NCBI GenBank assembly: GCA_964425225.1
Contig: CAYRMD010000004.1
Location: 1-64,000, forward strand
DNA from: BPJU01 sp964425225
GTDB lineage: Bacteria; Planctomycetota; Planctomycetia; Pirellulales; Pirellulaceae
Direction of reading: 5' to 3'
DNA length: 64,000 nucleotides
Within the stretch, counting starts at the first letter, position 1, and every line of letters starts with the position of its first letter. Below, piece after piece: positions 28,314 through 36,678 of the stretch. The translations under genes were made by a program, and so were the position numbers. The notes under the pieces were generated by a model. The model was not told the DNA's origin, made no database searches, and saw only the letters and a program-made list of their open reading frames with translations.

Positions 28314-28705
28314 CGTAGGTCTCTCCTCTCGATGATCCCTTCGTAATGATCAACTACAGCCCATCCGAGGCGATTCTCTTCCGCGGATATCAAAACCTAT
28401 GGTTGCAAGATAGTGAAGCATCAGGAAGATACAAGACCAAGGGAAGAGCAGAATCCTCCACAGGCAGAGAACGGGTTAAGACCCGTTGTGTTTTCGAAAC
28501 GTAACACCCCACGGACGCCCGTGCGCACTCCGGCCATAGTCATGCTGTCATCGCGCCGGTGCGCCTTAGCGCCTTTGCGCTACTTAGAGTAGTATCGCAC
28601 CGCTCTGCTTCAGTCGCACCGCCGTCAGACGGTGGTCGCTCTGTGGAAGATGCTTCGGTTGCCGGACCACCCCGTGTACCTGCATGGGAGGGGCGCAAGC
28701 ACGTC
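28314..28705. other. 392-bp gap with short repeat remnant
   Basis: Contains a hairpin ACGGGT / ACCCGT (28469-28484), an AGCGCCTTTGCGC-type repeat remnant at about 28561-28584, and the imperfect dyad ACCGCCGT / ACGGTGGT at about 28619-28637. No gene was recognised. Confidence 0.45.
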
Positions 28706-28939
28706 TTAGGCCCGCGCCGCGCGTTTTTGGATTAGCGCAGCAACTTCTCCGGGTTCAGGAAAACGGCCCGTTTTGCGCTTGGAAAAGAGATTCTGACCAT
28801 TGACGTCAACTTCAAAAATGCCGCCACTTCCTTCGACCAACTCGACCTTACAACCCGGTAATTCTTTCAACTCGTCAGCCACCCTGGCTGCGTGGGGATA
28901 GTAGTTTCATTGCACACAATAGGTAATACGGACCTTCAT
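28706..28939 (-). CDS. SelW/Rdx-family selenoprotein (UGA-encoded selenocysteine)
   Basis: A 77-residue protein that conventional calling would miss because codon 11 is TGA (28907-28909). With TGA read as selenocysteine it starts MKVRITYCVQU and continues NYYPHAARVADEL, then GSGGIFEVDVNG, LFSKRKTGRFPEP and a stop TAA at 28706. This matches the Rdx (SelW/SelT/SelH-like) thioredoxin-fold family, whose redox site is CxxC or CxxU; here C8-V-Q-U11. A SECIS-like hairpin lies 16 nt after the TGA. The ATG is preceded by AAGGA 8 nt upstream. Likely a small cytoplasmic thiol-redox protein. Requires SelA/SelB/SelC/SelD elsewhere in the genome, not seen here. Confidence 0.88.
28876..28890 (-). promoter_or_regulatory. 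SECIS-like hairpin in the selenoprotein reading frame
   Basis: On the coding (minus) strand, CAGCC - AGGGT - GGCTG forms a perfect 5-bp stem with a 5-nt loop containing three G residues and ending in U. It starts 16 nt after the UGA codon, within the spacing usual for bacterial SECIS elements read by SelB. Lower-stem pairing is weak, so the exact structure needs folding. Confidence 0.65.
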
Positions 28940-29100
28940 GTCGACATTCCTTACTTTCCTGGCTATTACCGATGCCAGTGCACACCCGTACGCGATCGGC
29001 CTCTGAAGCTGAGCCAATCCCCTTAACGCGAAAACACTAGGGCATTCTGAAACCGACCATATACTTTGTCAAGGATGGCAAATTGAATGCCACGCCGTTG

Positions 29101-29353
29101 TGTGTGCGCCTCGGTTGTAGGTGGAACGTTGGTGTAAGAGGCTCGCAATCGCAGAAGCATGCCTATTTTTGGCGGCAGGAGTGGAAACGAGGTATCTTTC
29201 TAAATGGTAGATGAAAGGGTTCGGTAATTTGCCGAGCGTGGCGTAGGCATGCCTTTTTCGGCCCAACCCAATGGGAACCGATGCGGGTGCTTCTTGCTAA
29301 AGGCGTTCCGGCGAGTGATCGCTCAACAGAGCCGCGATCGTAAGCAAGCGGCC
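29101..29353 (+). mobile_element. Family B inverted-repeat element, copy B2 (truncated)
   Basis: Left terminus TGTGTGCGCC then TTGTAGGTGGAA at 29101; the interior aligns with the minus strand of B1 (2384-2700), e.g. GTGGAAACGAG, AATGGTAGATGAAA, GGCGTAGG and GATGCGGGTGCTT. Homology fades near 29353 without a second terminus, so it is truncated. Between it and the selenoprotein (28940-29100), and up to A3 at 29463, only a repeat remnant (AACGTTAAGGCGCTAAG at 29363) was noted. Confidence 0.55.
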
Positions 29354-29462
29354 AGTTCAATTCAACGTTAAGGCGCTAAGCCGGAAGGAAACAGTTTACA
29401 GGTACTTCTTGTCTTCGTTGCGGCTTTGCGTTGAATTGTTTTACCGCTCGCTAACGTCGCGG

Positions 29463-29933
29463 TGTGTACATCTTGATTGTAGGTAAGTTGTTTGCGCTGA
29501 GTACTCCGTTGTGATGCATATTCGGCATATGCCATTTTATGGGTTTGAGGATTTGACGCAAGCAAGCCAAGGCGCAGCAAAACCGACACTTGGCAAGATC
29601 GGGTAGCGGCTTAGTCACAAATTTCTCGCTCAACCCTCGTGATTTTGGTGAAACTAGCTAACCCAAGCTGTGGCATTATCATCACTGGGGTCGCGTGTAG
29701 AGGCCTTGGGCAAGAAAGGGTTCTTTCCCAACTGGCACCGGGGGTTGCCAGCTGACTTATTCTTTCCCCTGCGTCTCTGGGTTAAAGCATACTTGTTGTT
29801 TTCTCTGCGTCTCTGCGTTAAACAATTTTCCTTCTTTCCTCTGCGTCTCTGCGTCTCTGGGTTAAAGCATATTTGTTGTTTTCTCTGCGTCTCTGCGTTA
29901 AAATATCTTTTACCGACAAACGTGACGCACACA
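29463..29933 (-). mobile_element. Family A inverted-repeat element, copy A3 (MITE-like)
   Basis: About 471 bp, same orientation as A2 and same length as A1. Ends: TGTGTACATC then TTGATTGTAGGTAAG at 29463, and TGTGTGCGTC then TTTGTCGGTAAAA read on the minus strand from 29933. About four 40-bp units of the CGCAGAGACGCAGAG type occupy 29765-29905; the rest is the conserved unique part (for example CATCACAACGGAGTACTC read on the minus strand). No target duplication was recognised. pyrG ends 56 bp beyond it. Confidence 0.7.
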
Positions 29934-29988
29934 TTATCGGCCAGTAATGGCTATGGCGTAGCCGCTTTCGGAGTACGTTGGAATGCCG

Positions 29989-31626
29989 TCAGATAAGGGC
30001 GACTGTTTCCGAAGCATCGGCTTTGCTTAGATGACGTTTCAGTGCCGCACCCACGAATCCGGCAAACAGGGGGTGAGGCGCTGTCGGTTTTGACTTGAAC
30101 TCAGGATGAAACTGAACGGCAACAAACCACGGATGGCCTTCGAGTTCGATAATTTCAACGAGGCGGCCGTCAGGGCTGGTACCCACGACCTTCAATCCGC
30201 GTTCGGCCAACCGGGTTCGATATGCGTTATTGAATTCATATCGATGTCGATGGCGTTCACGGATGGAATCCTTTTGATAGCATGCGTACACCAGGCTGTT
30301 GGGCTCCAACACGGCCGGTTGTGCGCCCAAGCGCATGGTTCCTCCCTTATCAATGACGTTACGTTGTTCGTCCAATAAGCAGATAACTGGGTGAGGGGTG
30401 TCTTTATCGAATTCTGTGGAGTGAGCACCGGTTAAGCCTACCACATTCCGTGCGAACTCAATGACGGCGCATTGCATGCCGAGACAGATGCCAAAAAACG
30501 GAATCTGGCGGCAGCGGGCAAATTGAATCGCTTCGATTTTGCCTTCGATCCCTCGTTCTCCGAAGCCCCCCGGTACCAAGATGCCGTCATAACCCGCTAA
30601 GAGCCGCTCTGGCCCGTCACGCTCGATCTGTTCGCTTTGGATGCGCCCCACGCGGACTTGGGTTTCGTGGTGCACGCCGGCATGGTCCAAAGCTTCGTAG
30701 ATCGATTTGTAGGCGTCGAAATGTTCGGCATATTTCCCTACGACCGCAATCGAGATTTCGTATTTGGGGTTGCGCAGTCGATGGAGCCATTCCCGCCAAT
30801 CCTCCATATCCAATGGGCCAGCATCCAACCGCAGGCGGCGGACGATCAGTTCATCCAGGCCATTTTCTACCAAACTGAGCGGTACTTCATAGATGGAAAA
30901 GTCCTTATCGCGCTCTTCGATCACAGCTTCGATTGGCACATTGCAAAACAGCGCGATCTTCTCGCGATCCTCGCGCCGCAAGGGCTTCTCTGTGCGACAG
31001 ATGAGCACGTCCGGTTGAATACCGATTTGCCGCAAGAGTCCGACCGAATGCTGAGTCGGCTTGGTTTTCAATTCCCCTGCCGCTCGCAAATATGGAACAA
31101 GCGTAAGATGAATATAGAGGCAATTCTCCTTGCCCACATCTAGTGCAAATTGACGAATGGCCTCCAAGAAGGGCTGGCTTTCAATGTCACCTACGGTACC
31201 GCCAATTTCGGTGATCACCACGTCTGTGTCTTGGTCAGCTAGTTTACGGATTACCGACTTGATTTCATTCGTAATGTGCGGGATGACCTGCACAGTCTTA
31301 CCTAGAAACTCGCCCCGTCGCTCTTTTTCGATGACCGAAAGGTAAATGCGCCCCGTGGTACAATTCGAATATCGAGTTAGCGGGCTGTGAGTAAATCGCT
31401 CGTAGTGGCCCAAATCCAAGTCAGTTTCACTTCCATCATCCAATACATAGACCTCACCGTGCTGGTAGGGGCTCATTGTGCCAGGATCGACGTTGATATA
31501 CGGGTCGAGCTTTTGCATTTTGACCGATAGGCCTCGCCGTTCCAGTAGCATACCAATCAAGGCACTTGTTAAACCCTTGCCAAGAGAACTCACCACACCT
31601 CCCGTTACGAAGATATGCTTGGCCAT
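29989..31626 (-). CDS. pyrG: CTP synthase
   Basis: 545 residues. Makes CTP from UTP, ATP and glutamine. The N-terminal synthetase domain (about 1-270) shows FVTGGVVSSLGKGL, DPYINVDPGTMSP and EIGGTVGDIES; the C-terminal class I glutamine amidotransferase domain (about 290-535) has GFGERG, the nucleophile in GICLGMQ and QFHPEFKS. Length and motif order are normal. Monocistronic, read toward element A3. Confidence 0.97.
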   Translation of the reverse strand: MAKHIFVTGGVVSSLGKGLTSALIGMLLERRGLSVKMQKLDPYINVDPGTMSPYQHGEVYVLDDGSETDLDLGHYERFTHSPLTRYSNCTTGRIYLSVIEKERRGEFLGKTVQVIPHITNEIKSVIRKLADQDTDVVITEIGGTVGDIESQPFLEAIRQFALDVGKENCLYIHLTLVPYLRAAGELKTKPTQHSVGLLRQIGIQPDVLICRTEKPLRREDREKIALFCNVPIEAVIEERDKDFSIYEVPLSLVENGLDELIVRRLRLDAGPLDMEDWREWLHRLRNPKYEISIAVVGKYAEHFDAYKSIYEALDHAGVHHETQVRVGRIQSEQIERDGPERLLAGYDGILVPGGFGERGIEGKIEAIQFARCRQIPFFGICLGMQCAVIEFARNVVGLTGAHSTEFDKDTPHPVICLLDEQRNVIDKGGTMRLGAQPAVLEPNSLVYACYQKDSIRERHRHRYEFNNAYRTRLAERGLKVVGTSPDGRLVEIIELEGHPWFVAVQFHPEFKSKPTAPHPLFAGFVGAALKRHLSKADASETVALI

Positions 31627-31750
31627 GCTCGATCACCCTTCAATCCGTTACCGTTTCTCATACACGAGCCGGGGCGCTCGCTGCACTCTCTTCAGCCTAG
31701 CGTTACGCAATAACGTGCAAAAGAGGGTACGTTGACTGAAACAGGCCAGT

Positions 31751-31783
31751 AAAAAAGGCGCTGGACCGATTCGTCCAGCGCCT
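31751..31783 (-). terminator. Intrinsic terminator of the first DUF1559 gene
   Basis: Read on the minus strand: AGGCGCTGGAC, a 6-nt loop, GTCCAGCGCCT, then TTTTTT. An 11-bp perfect stem plus T tract, 46 bp downstream of the DUF1559 stop at 31829; a textbook Rho-independent terminator. Confidence 0.9.
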
Positions 31784-31828
31784 AGTAGCCCTGTGTGGCC
31801 TCGGACGCTCACGCAAGACAAACACTTC

Positions 31829-32863
31829 TTAGTAGTCTACGTTGCGGACCACTTCCGTATCCCGGATGTACGCCAAATTGCAGAACGTTCGGTAATCCAA
31901 ATTATTCGGCAAGAAATGTACCGAACCGTCCGCATACACGAATTGGCAACCGTTCGGATGCTTGCTGGCAAATACCCATGCGTACTGGCGGCGCAAAGCA
32001 TCGCCTCGGTACGCAGAGTTAAAATGCCAATCACGTTGCCAAATCGGCCAGTTGGGATTGGTCGGCGGAGCCAGCGGGCCTTGACCGGTTACCACACCGG
32101 CGACAACACGGCCATGGCAGCAGGTATGTGTTCCCGTAGCGCCCCAAGGGCCATATAGCGTGCTCGTCTTGAAGGGTCCACCTACGGATTCCCCCACGGC
32201 GATTACGTTGCTCGTTCCGTCGAGAATCTCCGAAAACGAAGCAGCACCGCTATTGCCGAACACGCCGGTGCGGATATCGTTCCGATAGCGGATTTGCCAC
32301 CAGGCGCTGTAGTCGGTGTCCACGCCCGTGCAGAAGAGATAGCTCGTGCGTCGAGCGTTCACCATGGTGTAAAAGTCACGGGAGTTTCCTGGATTGCGAT
32401 TGAAAATCTCTCCACGTCCCGGATGCGATGGGCATTCGAGCACGGTCATCCGGGCGTTGTATAGTCCGTTGTTGATCTGGTCGTTACCAACAACCGGGAT
32501 TCCGTATGGCGACGACATGCTCGAACAGACATTGAAGTTGTACTTATCGTGCAAGGTCTGTAGTTCCATGAAGGGCCATAGGAGAGCCCAACCGGTGGTG
32601 TTCTTGATGCCACCGCTTTCTGCCAAGTGCCACGAGGGATTGTTATAACGGCCCGATGCAATCAAGGCCGGTGGAAACACCTTGTGTATGTCGTGATAGT
32701 TATGCAGCGCTAACCCAATTTGTTTCAGATTATTGCCGCACGACATCCGACGGGCCGCTTCCCGCGCCGCTTGAACAGCCGGCAACAACAAGGCCACCAA
32801 AATACCGATGATTGCAATTACCACCAGCAATTCAACGAGAGTAAACGCACTGCGACGTCTCAT
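31829..32863 (-). CDS. DUF1559 protein with pilin-like N terminus, paralogue 1
   Basis: 344 residues. The N terminus RRRSAFTLVELLVVIAIIGI is a type IV pilin/pseudopilin methylation motif with a membrane helix; the rest is a DUF1559 domain, the large planctomycete family. The C terminus HPNGCQFVYADGSVHFLP carries the usual H-X9-DG motif. Probably exported and surface- or pseudopilus-associated; function unknown. ATG 32863 is preferred to GTG 32878; a G-rich site precedes it. It is an almost exact partner of 35632-36678, sharing a 632-bp identical block. A strong terminator follows. Confidence 0.92.
   Translation of the reverse strand: MRRRSAFTLVELLVVIAIIGILVALLLPAVQAAREAARRMSCGNNLKQIGLALHNYHDIHKVFPPALIASGRYNNPSWHLAESGGIKNTTGWALLWPFMELQTLHDKYNFNVCSSMSSPYGIPVVGNDQINNGLYNARMTVLECPSHPGRGEIFNRNPGNSRDFYTMVNARRTSYLFCTGVDTDYSAWWQIRYRNDIRTGVFGNSGAASFSEILDGTSNVIAVGESVGGPFKTSTLYGPWGATGTHTCCHGRVVAGVVTGQGPLAPPTNPNWPIWQRDWHFNSAYRGDALRRQYAWVFASKHPNGCQFVYADGSVHFLPNNLDYRTFCNLAYIRDTEVVRNVDY
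31875..32506. repeat. 632-bp block identical to 35678-36309
   Basis: Base for base identical, as read by eye, to 35678-36309 in the paralogous DUF1559 gene, in the same orientation. Outside the block the genes differ within a few bases on each side, mostly by synonymous changes on the 5' side. Confidence 0.85.
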
Positions 32864-33372
32864 AAACGTACCCCCCACTCATAAAAGGTTAGAAAAGTGT
32901 CCGAGGCCGAACGGCTTACTTCTTGTAGATTCAGTGTAACGGTTACTGACCGAAAGTCAACAGCAATTTGAAAAAAATCTCCCGGCAAGCCCGTGCCGCC
33001 TGGATTCTCGTTCGTGACCAGACCGTCCGATTGCGATCGGCACTTACACGCTAGGGAACGAAAATGCCAGTTGCCGTCGTCACACGGGAGGAACTCATGG
33101 TGCGTGTTGCATATGCAGGTGCCCGCTTGAGAAAGTGCTGTCGGTCCTCTCCCTTGCAGCACGATTAACACCCACCGACTGCCTGAAAGGTTCTGGTACA
33201 CTACAAATACGTTATTCAGAGGTTTCTTAATGATCAGTTTCCGGAACGTCTATGCTGGCGTTTTCCGAAGCTCTGTGTCTCTGTGGTGCCAACTCGAAGC
33301 CTACGTTAGGGCGCGTTGCTGATAAGGTCGTTCGACACTCCTACAATCAATATCCACAATCGGACCGGTGGT
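32864..33372. other. 509-bp gap
   Basis: Contains the promoter region of the first DUF1559 gene and the downstream region of kdsB. The only notable items are a CTCTGTGTCTCTGTGG repeat fragment near 33270 and a CCTACAATCAA match to an element terminus near 33340, both too short to call. No gene recognised. Confidence 0.45.
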
Positions 33373-34185
33373 TTACATGCCAACGCGCTGCCGATACCGG
33401 TTAACAAAGTCTCGGTAATCGTCGGGCGTATCGATGCCCTTGGAGGCATGTTGGGTAAGCCCCACTTGTATGGAAATGCCGTTCTCTAAAGCGCGAAGTT
33501 GCTCTAGGGACTCGACCATCTCCAAGCGCCGTAAAGGAAGTTCGTTCCACTTCAGTAGCAGCGTCCGGCGATAGGCGTAAATCCCCAAGTGCTGTAAATA
33601 CAGTGGCGGATCCGCCGAAAGATACTCATCCGTCCACCGGCGCGGGTAGGGGATTCGGCTTCGGCTAAAATACAGGGCGCGCCCATGAGCATCGCATACG
33701 ACTTTGACGCATGACGGGTTGTCCAAGAGATAAGATTGGCGAATAGGTACGGCCAGCGTAGCTATGTCGATTTGGGGATTGGCAGCAAGCAGCTCGATAA
33801 GTTGATCGATTAGCGAACCGGGCAATTCCGGTTCATCTCCCTGTAGATTAACGAAGAGGTCGACGTCGGGACGTTGGCTAGCGATCTCGGCGAGTCGTTC
33901 GGTTCCGCTTTGCGCATTGGGATTCGTTAATATGGCCCGACCGCCGAATGCAGCCACGGCTTGAACGATGGACGGATGATCCGTGGCCACGATTACTTCG
34001 GCCGGAAGCTTGGCTTTTCGCGCTTCCTCGTAGGTGTGTTGGATAAGGGGTTTACCGGTTTCAGCCAGAAGCATTTTTTGGGGCAGGCGCGTCGAACCCA
34101 GACGCGCCGGAATCACCACGATGGCGCGCCGACCCGGTGCCCGAAGCTCAAGCGTATCGGAGAGGGGTGTTTCCTGTGCCGGCAT
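33373..34185 (-). CDS. kdsB: 3-deoxy-manno-octulosonate cytidylyltransferase
   Basis: 270 residues. Activates Kdo with CTP to CMP-Kdo for lipopolysaccharide inner core. Family motifs: VVIPARLGSTRLPQK near residue 20, SGTERLAE, NLQGDEPEL, and RSRIPYPR with HLGIYAYRR. It implies a lipopolysaccharide-type outer membrane. It is divergent from panD and not in an operon with other Kdo genes. Confidence 0.95.
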   Translation of the reverse strand: MPAQETPLSDTLELRAPGRRAIVVIPARLGSTRLPQKMLLAETGKPLIQHTYEEARKAKLPAEVIVATDHPSIVQAVAAFGGRAILTNPNAQSGTERLAEIASQRPDVDLFVNLQGDEPELPGSLIDQLIELLAANPQIDIATLAVPIRQSYLLDNPSCVKVVCDAHGRALYFSRSRIPYPRRWTDEYLSADPPLYLQHLGIYAYRRTLLLKWNELPLRRLEMVESLEQLRALENGISIQVGLTQHASKGIDTPDDYRDFVNRYRQRVGM

Positions 34186-34295
34186 ACGTGCCTCCGCTTA
34201 TCAAAGTTTGCTTTGAAATACTAGAATGAGAAGCAACGACAGCCAGCATATCCCAGGTAGGCACTCCATAGGGCACGATACGTCAAGGAGGCCGC

Positions 34296-34691
34296 ATGCA
34301 TCGAATACTCCTAAAATCCAAAATCCACCGCGCGACGGTCACTCAGGCGGACCTTCATTATGTGGGCAGCATCACGATCGACGAGCAGCTCATGGAAGCT
34401 GCAGACATCGTGCCATTTGAGCAAGTCCATATTTATGATATTACCAACGGCAGTCGTCTTGTAACCTATGCCGTTCCCGGACCAGGTGGGTCAGGTACGA
34501 TTTGTATCAACGGAGCGGCTGCTCATCTGGTGCGCCCTGGCGACCTAGTGATTATTGCCAGTTACGCGCAGTACGAGGAGGCAGAGTGCCGCCATCATGA
34601 GCCAAGAATATTACTTGTCGATTCGAAGAATCAACTTTTACCCGCCGAGAACGCGACGGCAAACCTGTGGGCCGGCCGCGCAGAGGGCTGA
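34296..34691 (+). CDS. panD: Aspartate 1-decarboxylase proenzyme
   Basis: 131 residues. Makes beta-alanine for pantothenate/CoA. The proenzyme self-cleaves at a Gly-Ser bond, here G24-S25 in YVGSITID, to form the pyruvoyl cofactor. MHRILLKSKIHRATVT and the INGAAAHLVRPGDLVII segment are typical. An AAGGAGG-like site sits just upstream of ATG 34296. Confidence 0.96.
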   Translation: MHRILLKSKIHRATVTQADLHYVGSITIDEQLMEAADIVPFEQVHIYDITNGSRLVTYAVPGPGGSGTICINGAAAHLVRPGDLVIIASYAQYEEAECRHHEPRILLVDSKNQLLPAENATANLWAGRAEG

Positions 34692-34797
34692 AAGTACCTC
34701 GACAACTGAATCGACGTTGTATACAGCTAAATCCAAGTGCCCTTCGATTTTCGAGCCGTACTGGACCTGGCGTAACAACCGTTCTTTCCGCAAAGTC

Positions 34798-35280
34798 TCA
34801 CGGGCCCGAACTCGATAAACGAAAATCTGCCGAATCCGTTCCCTCGGGCGGTACCACATATTTGATAGGGCTCTTGGTTGAATCCGAATACCCAGGCGGG
34901 ATCACGGCGCCAGCGACTTTTACTCCCGGCAAGTTACCGCCAGCAGCCTCCAACTGGCCAAGGTCAAGACCTTCTTCCGGATTGAGGCCCTGGACGTCTT
35001 GATGGAACGTCACGACGTTTTCACCCGGTGTAGCCCCTTGCATGAGCTCATACCGCCCGTTGGCGTCCGTCTTGCCTTCACCTTGAAAGTGCGGTGAGTT
35101 AAAACGAACCACCACGCCGGAAATGGGTTTTCCATCCAAATAGACGGTTCCTGACACCCTGACCGGTTTAGGAGCCGCGGCTTGGCGCTTCTGACAACCG
35201 AGCATTGTTAGGGCTAAACAGACAGTCGCCCAAATCCACCATTGCTTACTACTGAGTTGCGTAATGGCAGCGCCGTTCAT
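34798..35280 (-). CDS. Putative lipoprotein with transthyretin-like / carboxypeptidase regulatory-like fold
   Basis: 160 residues. The signal ends at a lipobox-like LTMLGC (lipidated Cys at about 29). The body has the beta-rich VSGTVYLDGKPISGVVVRF and GKTDANGRYEL pattern seen in planctomycete transthyretin-like proteins, ending in VPPEGTDSADFRL. Such genes often accompany DUF1559 genes in Planctomycetes; here it lies beside the second DUF1559 gene on the same strand, 351 bp downstream of it. Function unknown. Confidence 0.85.
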   Translation of the reverse strand: MNGAAITQLSSKQWWIWATVCLALTMLGCQKRQAAAPKPVRVSGTVYLDGKPISGVVVRFNSPHFQGEGKTDANGRYELMQGATPGENVVTFHQDVQGLNPEEGLDLGQLEAAGGNLPGVKVAGAVIPPGYSDSTKSPIKYVVPPEGTDSADFRLSSSGP

Positions 35281-35631
35281 AAACTGATCCCCGCATCAGC
35301 AACCACAAAACCAGTTAACCAATTCCCTATAACAGGCCCATTATAGCATAAACTGCGCTTTGCAAGGGCAAGGGCTCGGTATCTCGGAAGACGGCTTTTG
35401 TACCCAGCTAGCAACCGAGGTCAAGTCTTTCATCAGGGTCACGAACCCATCGGACTGCCGGAGCCTACGTCAAATACCCAGTGGCAAACTATCAAACACG
35501 GCACGACGCTATTCGAGTTTTGCCCTCATAAAAATGCGCGACGGCTTGTCAATAGGACGCGCCGTCGCGCTTGCTTTGACTGGTACAACACGGAACGAGT
35601 CGTAGCTTCCTGCTAACTTAACTGGCAATCA
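35281..35631. other. 351-bp gap after the second DUF1559 gene
   Basis: Holds the terminator at 35529-35570; otherwise no gene or repeat recognised. It should also contain the promoter of the lipoprotein gene. Confidence 0.5.
35529..35570 (-). terminator. Probable intrinsic terminator of the second DUF1559 gene
   Basis: Minus strand: GCGCGACGGC, a 15-nt loop, GCCGTCGCGC, then ATTTTTA. A 10-bp GC-rich stem with a short T tract, 62 bp after the stop of the DUF1559 gene; sequence unrelated to the terminator of paralogue 1. Confidence 0.75.
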
Positions 35632-36678
35632 CTAATAATCGACATTCCGCACGACTTCCGTATCCCGGATGTAGGCTAAATTGCAGAACGTTCGGTAATC
35701 CAAATTATTCGGCAAGAAATGTACCGAACCGTCCGCATACACGAATTGGCAACCGTTCGGATGCTTGCTGGCAAATACCCATGCGTACTGGCGGCGCAAA
35801 GCATCGCCTCGGTACGCAGAGTTAAAATGCCAATCACGTTGCCAAATCGGCCAGTTGGGATTGGTCGGCGGAGCCAGCGGGCCTTGACCGGTTACCACAC
35901 CGGCGACAACACGGCCATGGCAGCAGGTATGTGTTCCCGTAGCGCCCCAAGGGCCATATAGCGTGCTCGTCTTGAAGGGTCCACCTACGGATTCCCCCAC
36001 GGCGATTACGTTGCTCGTTCCGTCGAGAATCTCCGAAAACGAAGCAGCACCGCTATTGCCGAACACGCCGGTGCGGATATCGTTCCGATAGCGGATTTGC
36101 CACCAGGCGCTGTAGTCGGTGTCCACGCCCGTGCAGAAGAGATAGCTCGTGCGTCGAGCGTTCACCATGGTGTAAAAGTCACGGGAGTTTCCTGGATTGC
36201 GATTGAAAATCTCTCCACGTCCCGGATGCGATGGGCATTCGAGCACGGTCATCCGGGCGTTGTATAGTCCGTTGTTGATCTGGTCGTTACCAACAACCGG
36301 GATTCCGTACGGCGAAGACATGCTGGAACAAACATTGTAGTTGTACTTGTCCGACAAGGTCTGCAGTTCCATGAACGGCCACAGGAGAGCCCAACCGGTG
36401 GTGTTCTTGATGCCGCCGCTTTGGGCCAAGTGCCACGCTGCATTGTTATACCGGCCCGACGCAATCAACGCCGGCGGAAAAACCTTGTGCACGTCGTGGT
36501 AGTTGTGCAGCGCCAAACCAATTTGTTTCAGGTTGTTCCCGCACGACATACGACGAGCCGCCTCACGTGCCGCTTGCACAGCAGGTAGTAGCAACGCCAC
36601 CAAAATGCCAATAATCGCGATCACCACCAACAACTCGACAAGGGTAAAACCCCTCTTCCGACGCGCAATGCGTACCAT
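35632..36678 (-). CDS. DUF1559 protein with pilin-like N terminus, paralogue 2
   Basis: 348 residues, same architecture as paralogue 1: N-terminal RRKRGFTLVELLVVIAIIGI, DUF1559 body, C-terminal H-X9-DG motif. From about residue 125 to near the end the protein is identical to paralogue 1; differences cluster in the first 120 residues (HDV/HDI, WHLAQ/WHLAE, SDKYNY/HDKYNF). ATG 36678 has GGAGG 6 nt upstream. Function unknown. Confidence 0.92.
   Translation of the reverse strand: MVRIARRKRGFTLVELLVVIAIIGILVALLLPAVQAAREAARRMSCGNNLKQIGLALHNYHDVHKVFPPALIASGRYNNAAWHLAQSGGIKNTTGWALLWPFMELQTLSDKYNYNVCSSMSSPYGIPVVGNDQINNGLYNARMTVLECPSHPGRGEIFNRNPGNSRDFYTMVNARRTSYLFCTGVDTDYSAWWQIRYRNDIRTGVFGNSGAASFSEILDGTSNVIAVGESVGGPFKTSTLYGPWGATGTHTCCHGRVVAGVVTGQGPLAPPTNPNWPIWQRDWHFNSAYRGDALRRQYAWVFASKHPNGCQFVYADGSVHFLPNNLDYRTFCNLAYIRDTEVVRNVDY
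35678..36309. repeat. 632-bp block identical to 31875-32506
   Basis: Partner of the repeat in the first DUF1559 gene, direct orientation, 3.8 kb apart. Consistent with recent gene conversion between the two paralogues. Confidence 0.85.

Noticed and set aside
28560..28590. AGCGCCTTTGCGC-type stretches here and near 14877, 22834, 29363, 40241 and 47150, considered as one further repeat family.
   Set aside because: Matches are short and degenerate with no consistent boundaries; recorded only as remnants.
14602..29633. Similar short reading frames in all three family A elements (14602-14787 plus; 22853-23173 minus; 29451-29633 minus), translating to related peptides with HHNGVLSANNL-like segments.
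   Set aside because: Between copies, amino-acid-changing differences are at least as frequent as silent ones and start codons are TTG; the similarity reflects shared repeat DNA rather than selection on a protein.
33250..33360. Possible additional element terminus near 33340 (CCTACAATCAA) next to a CTCTGTGTCTCTGTGG fragment.
   Set aside because: Only about 11 bases match and no partner terminus or homologous interior was seen.
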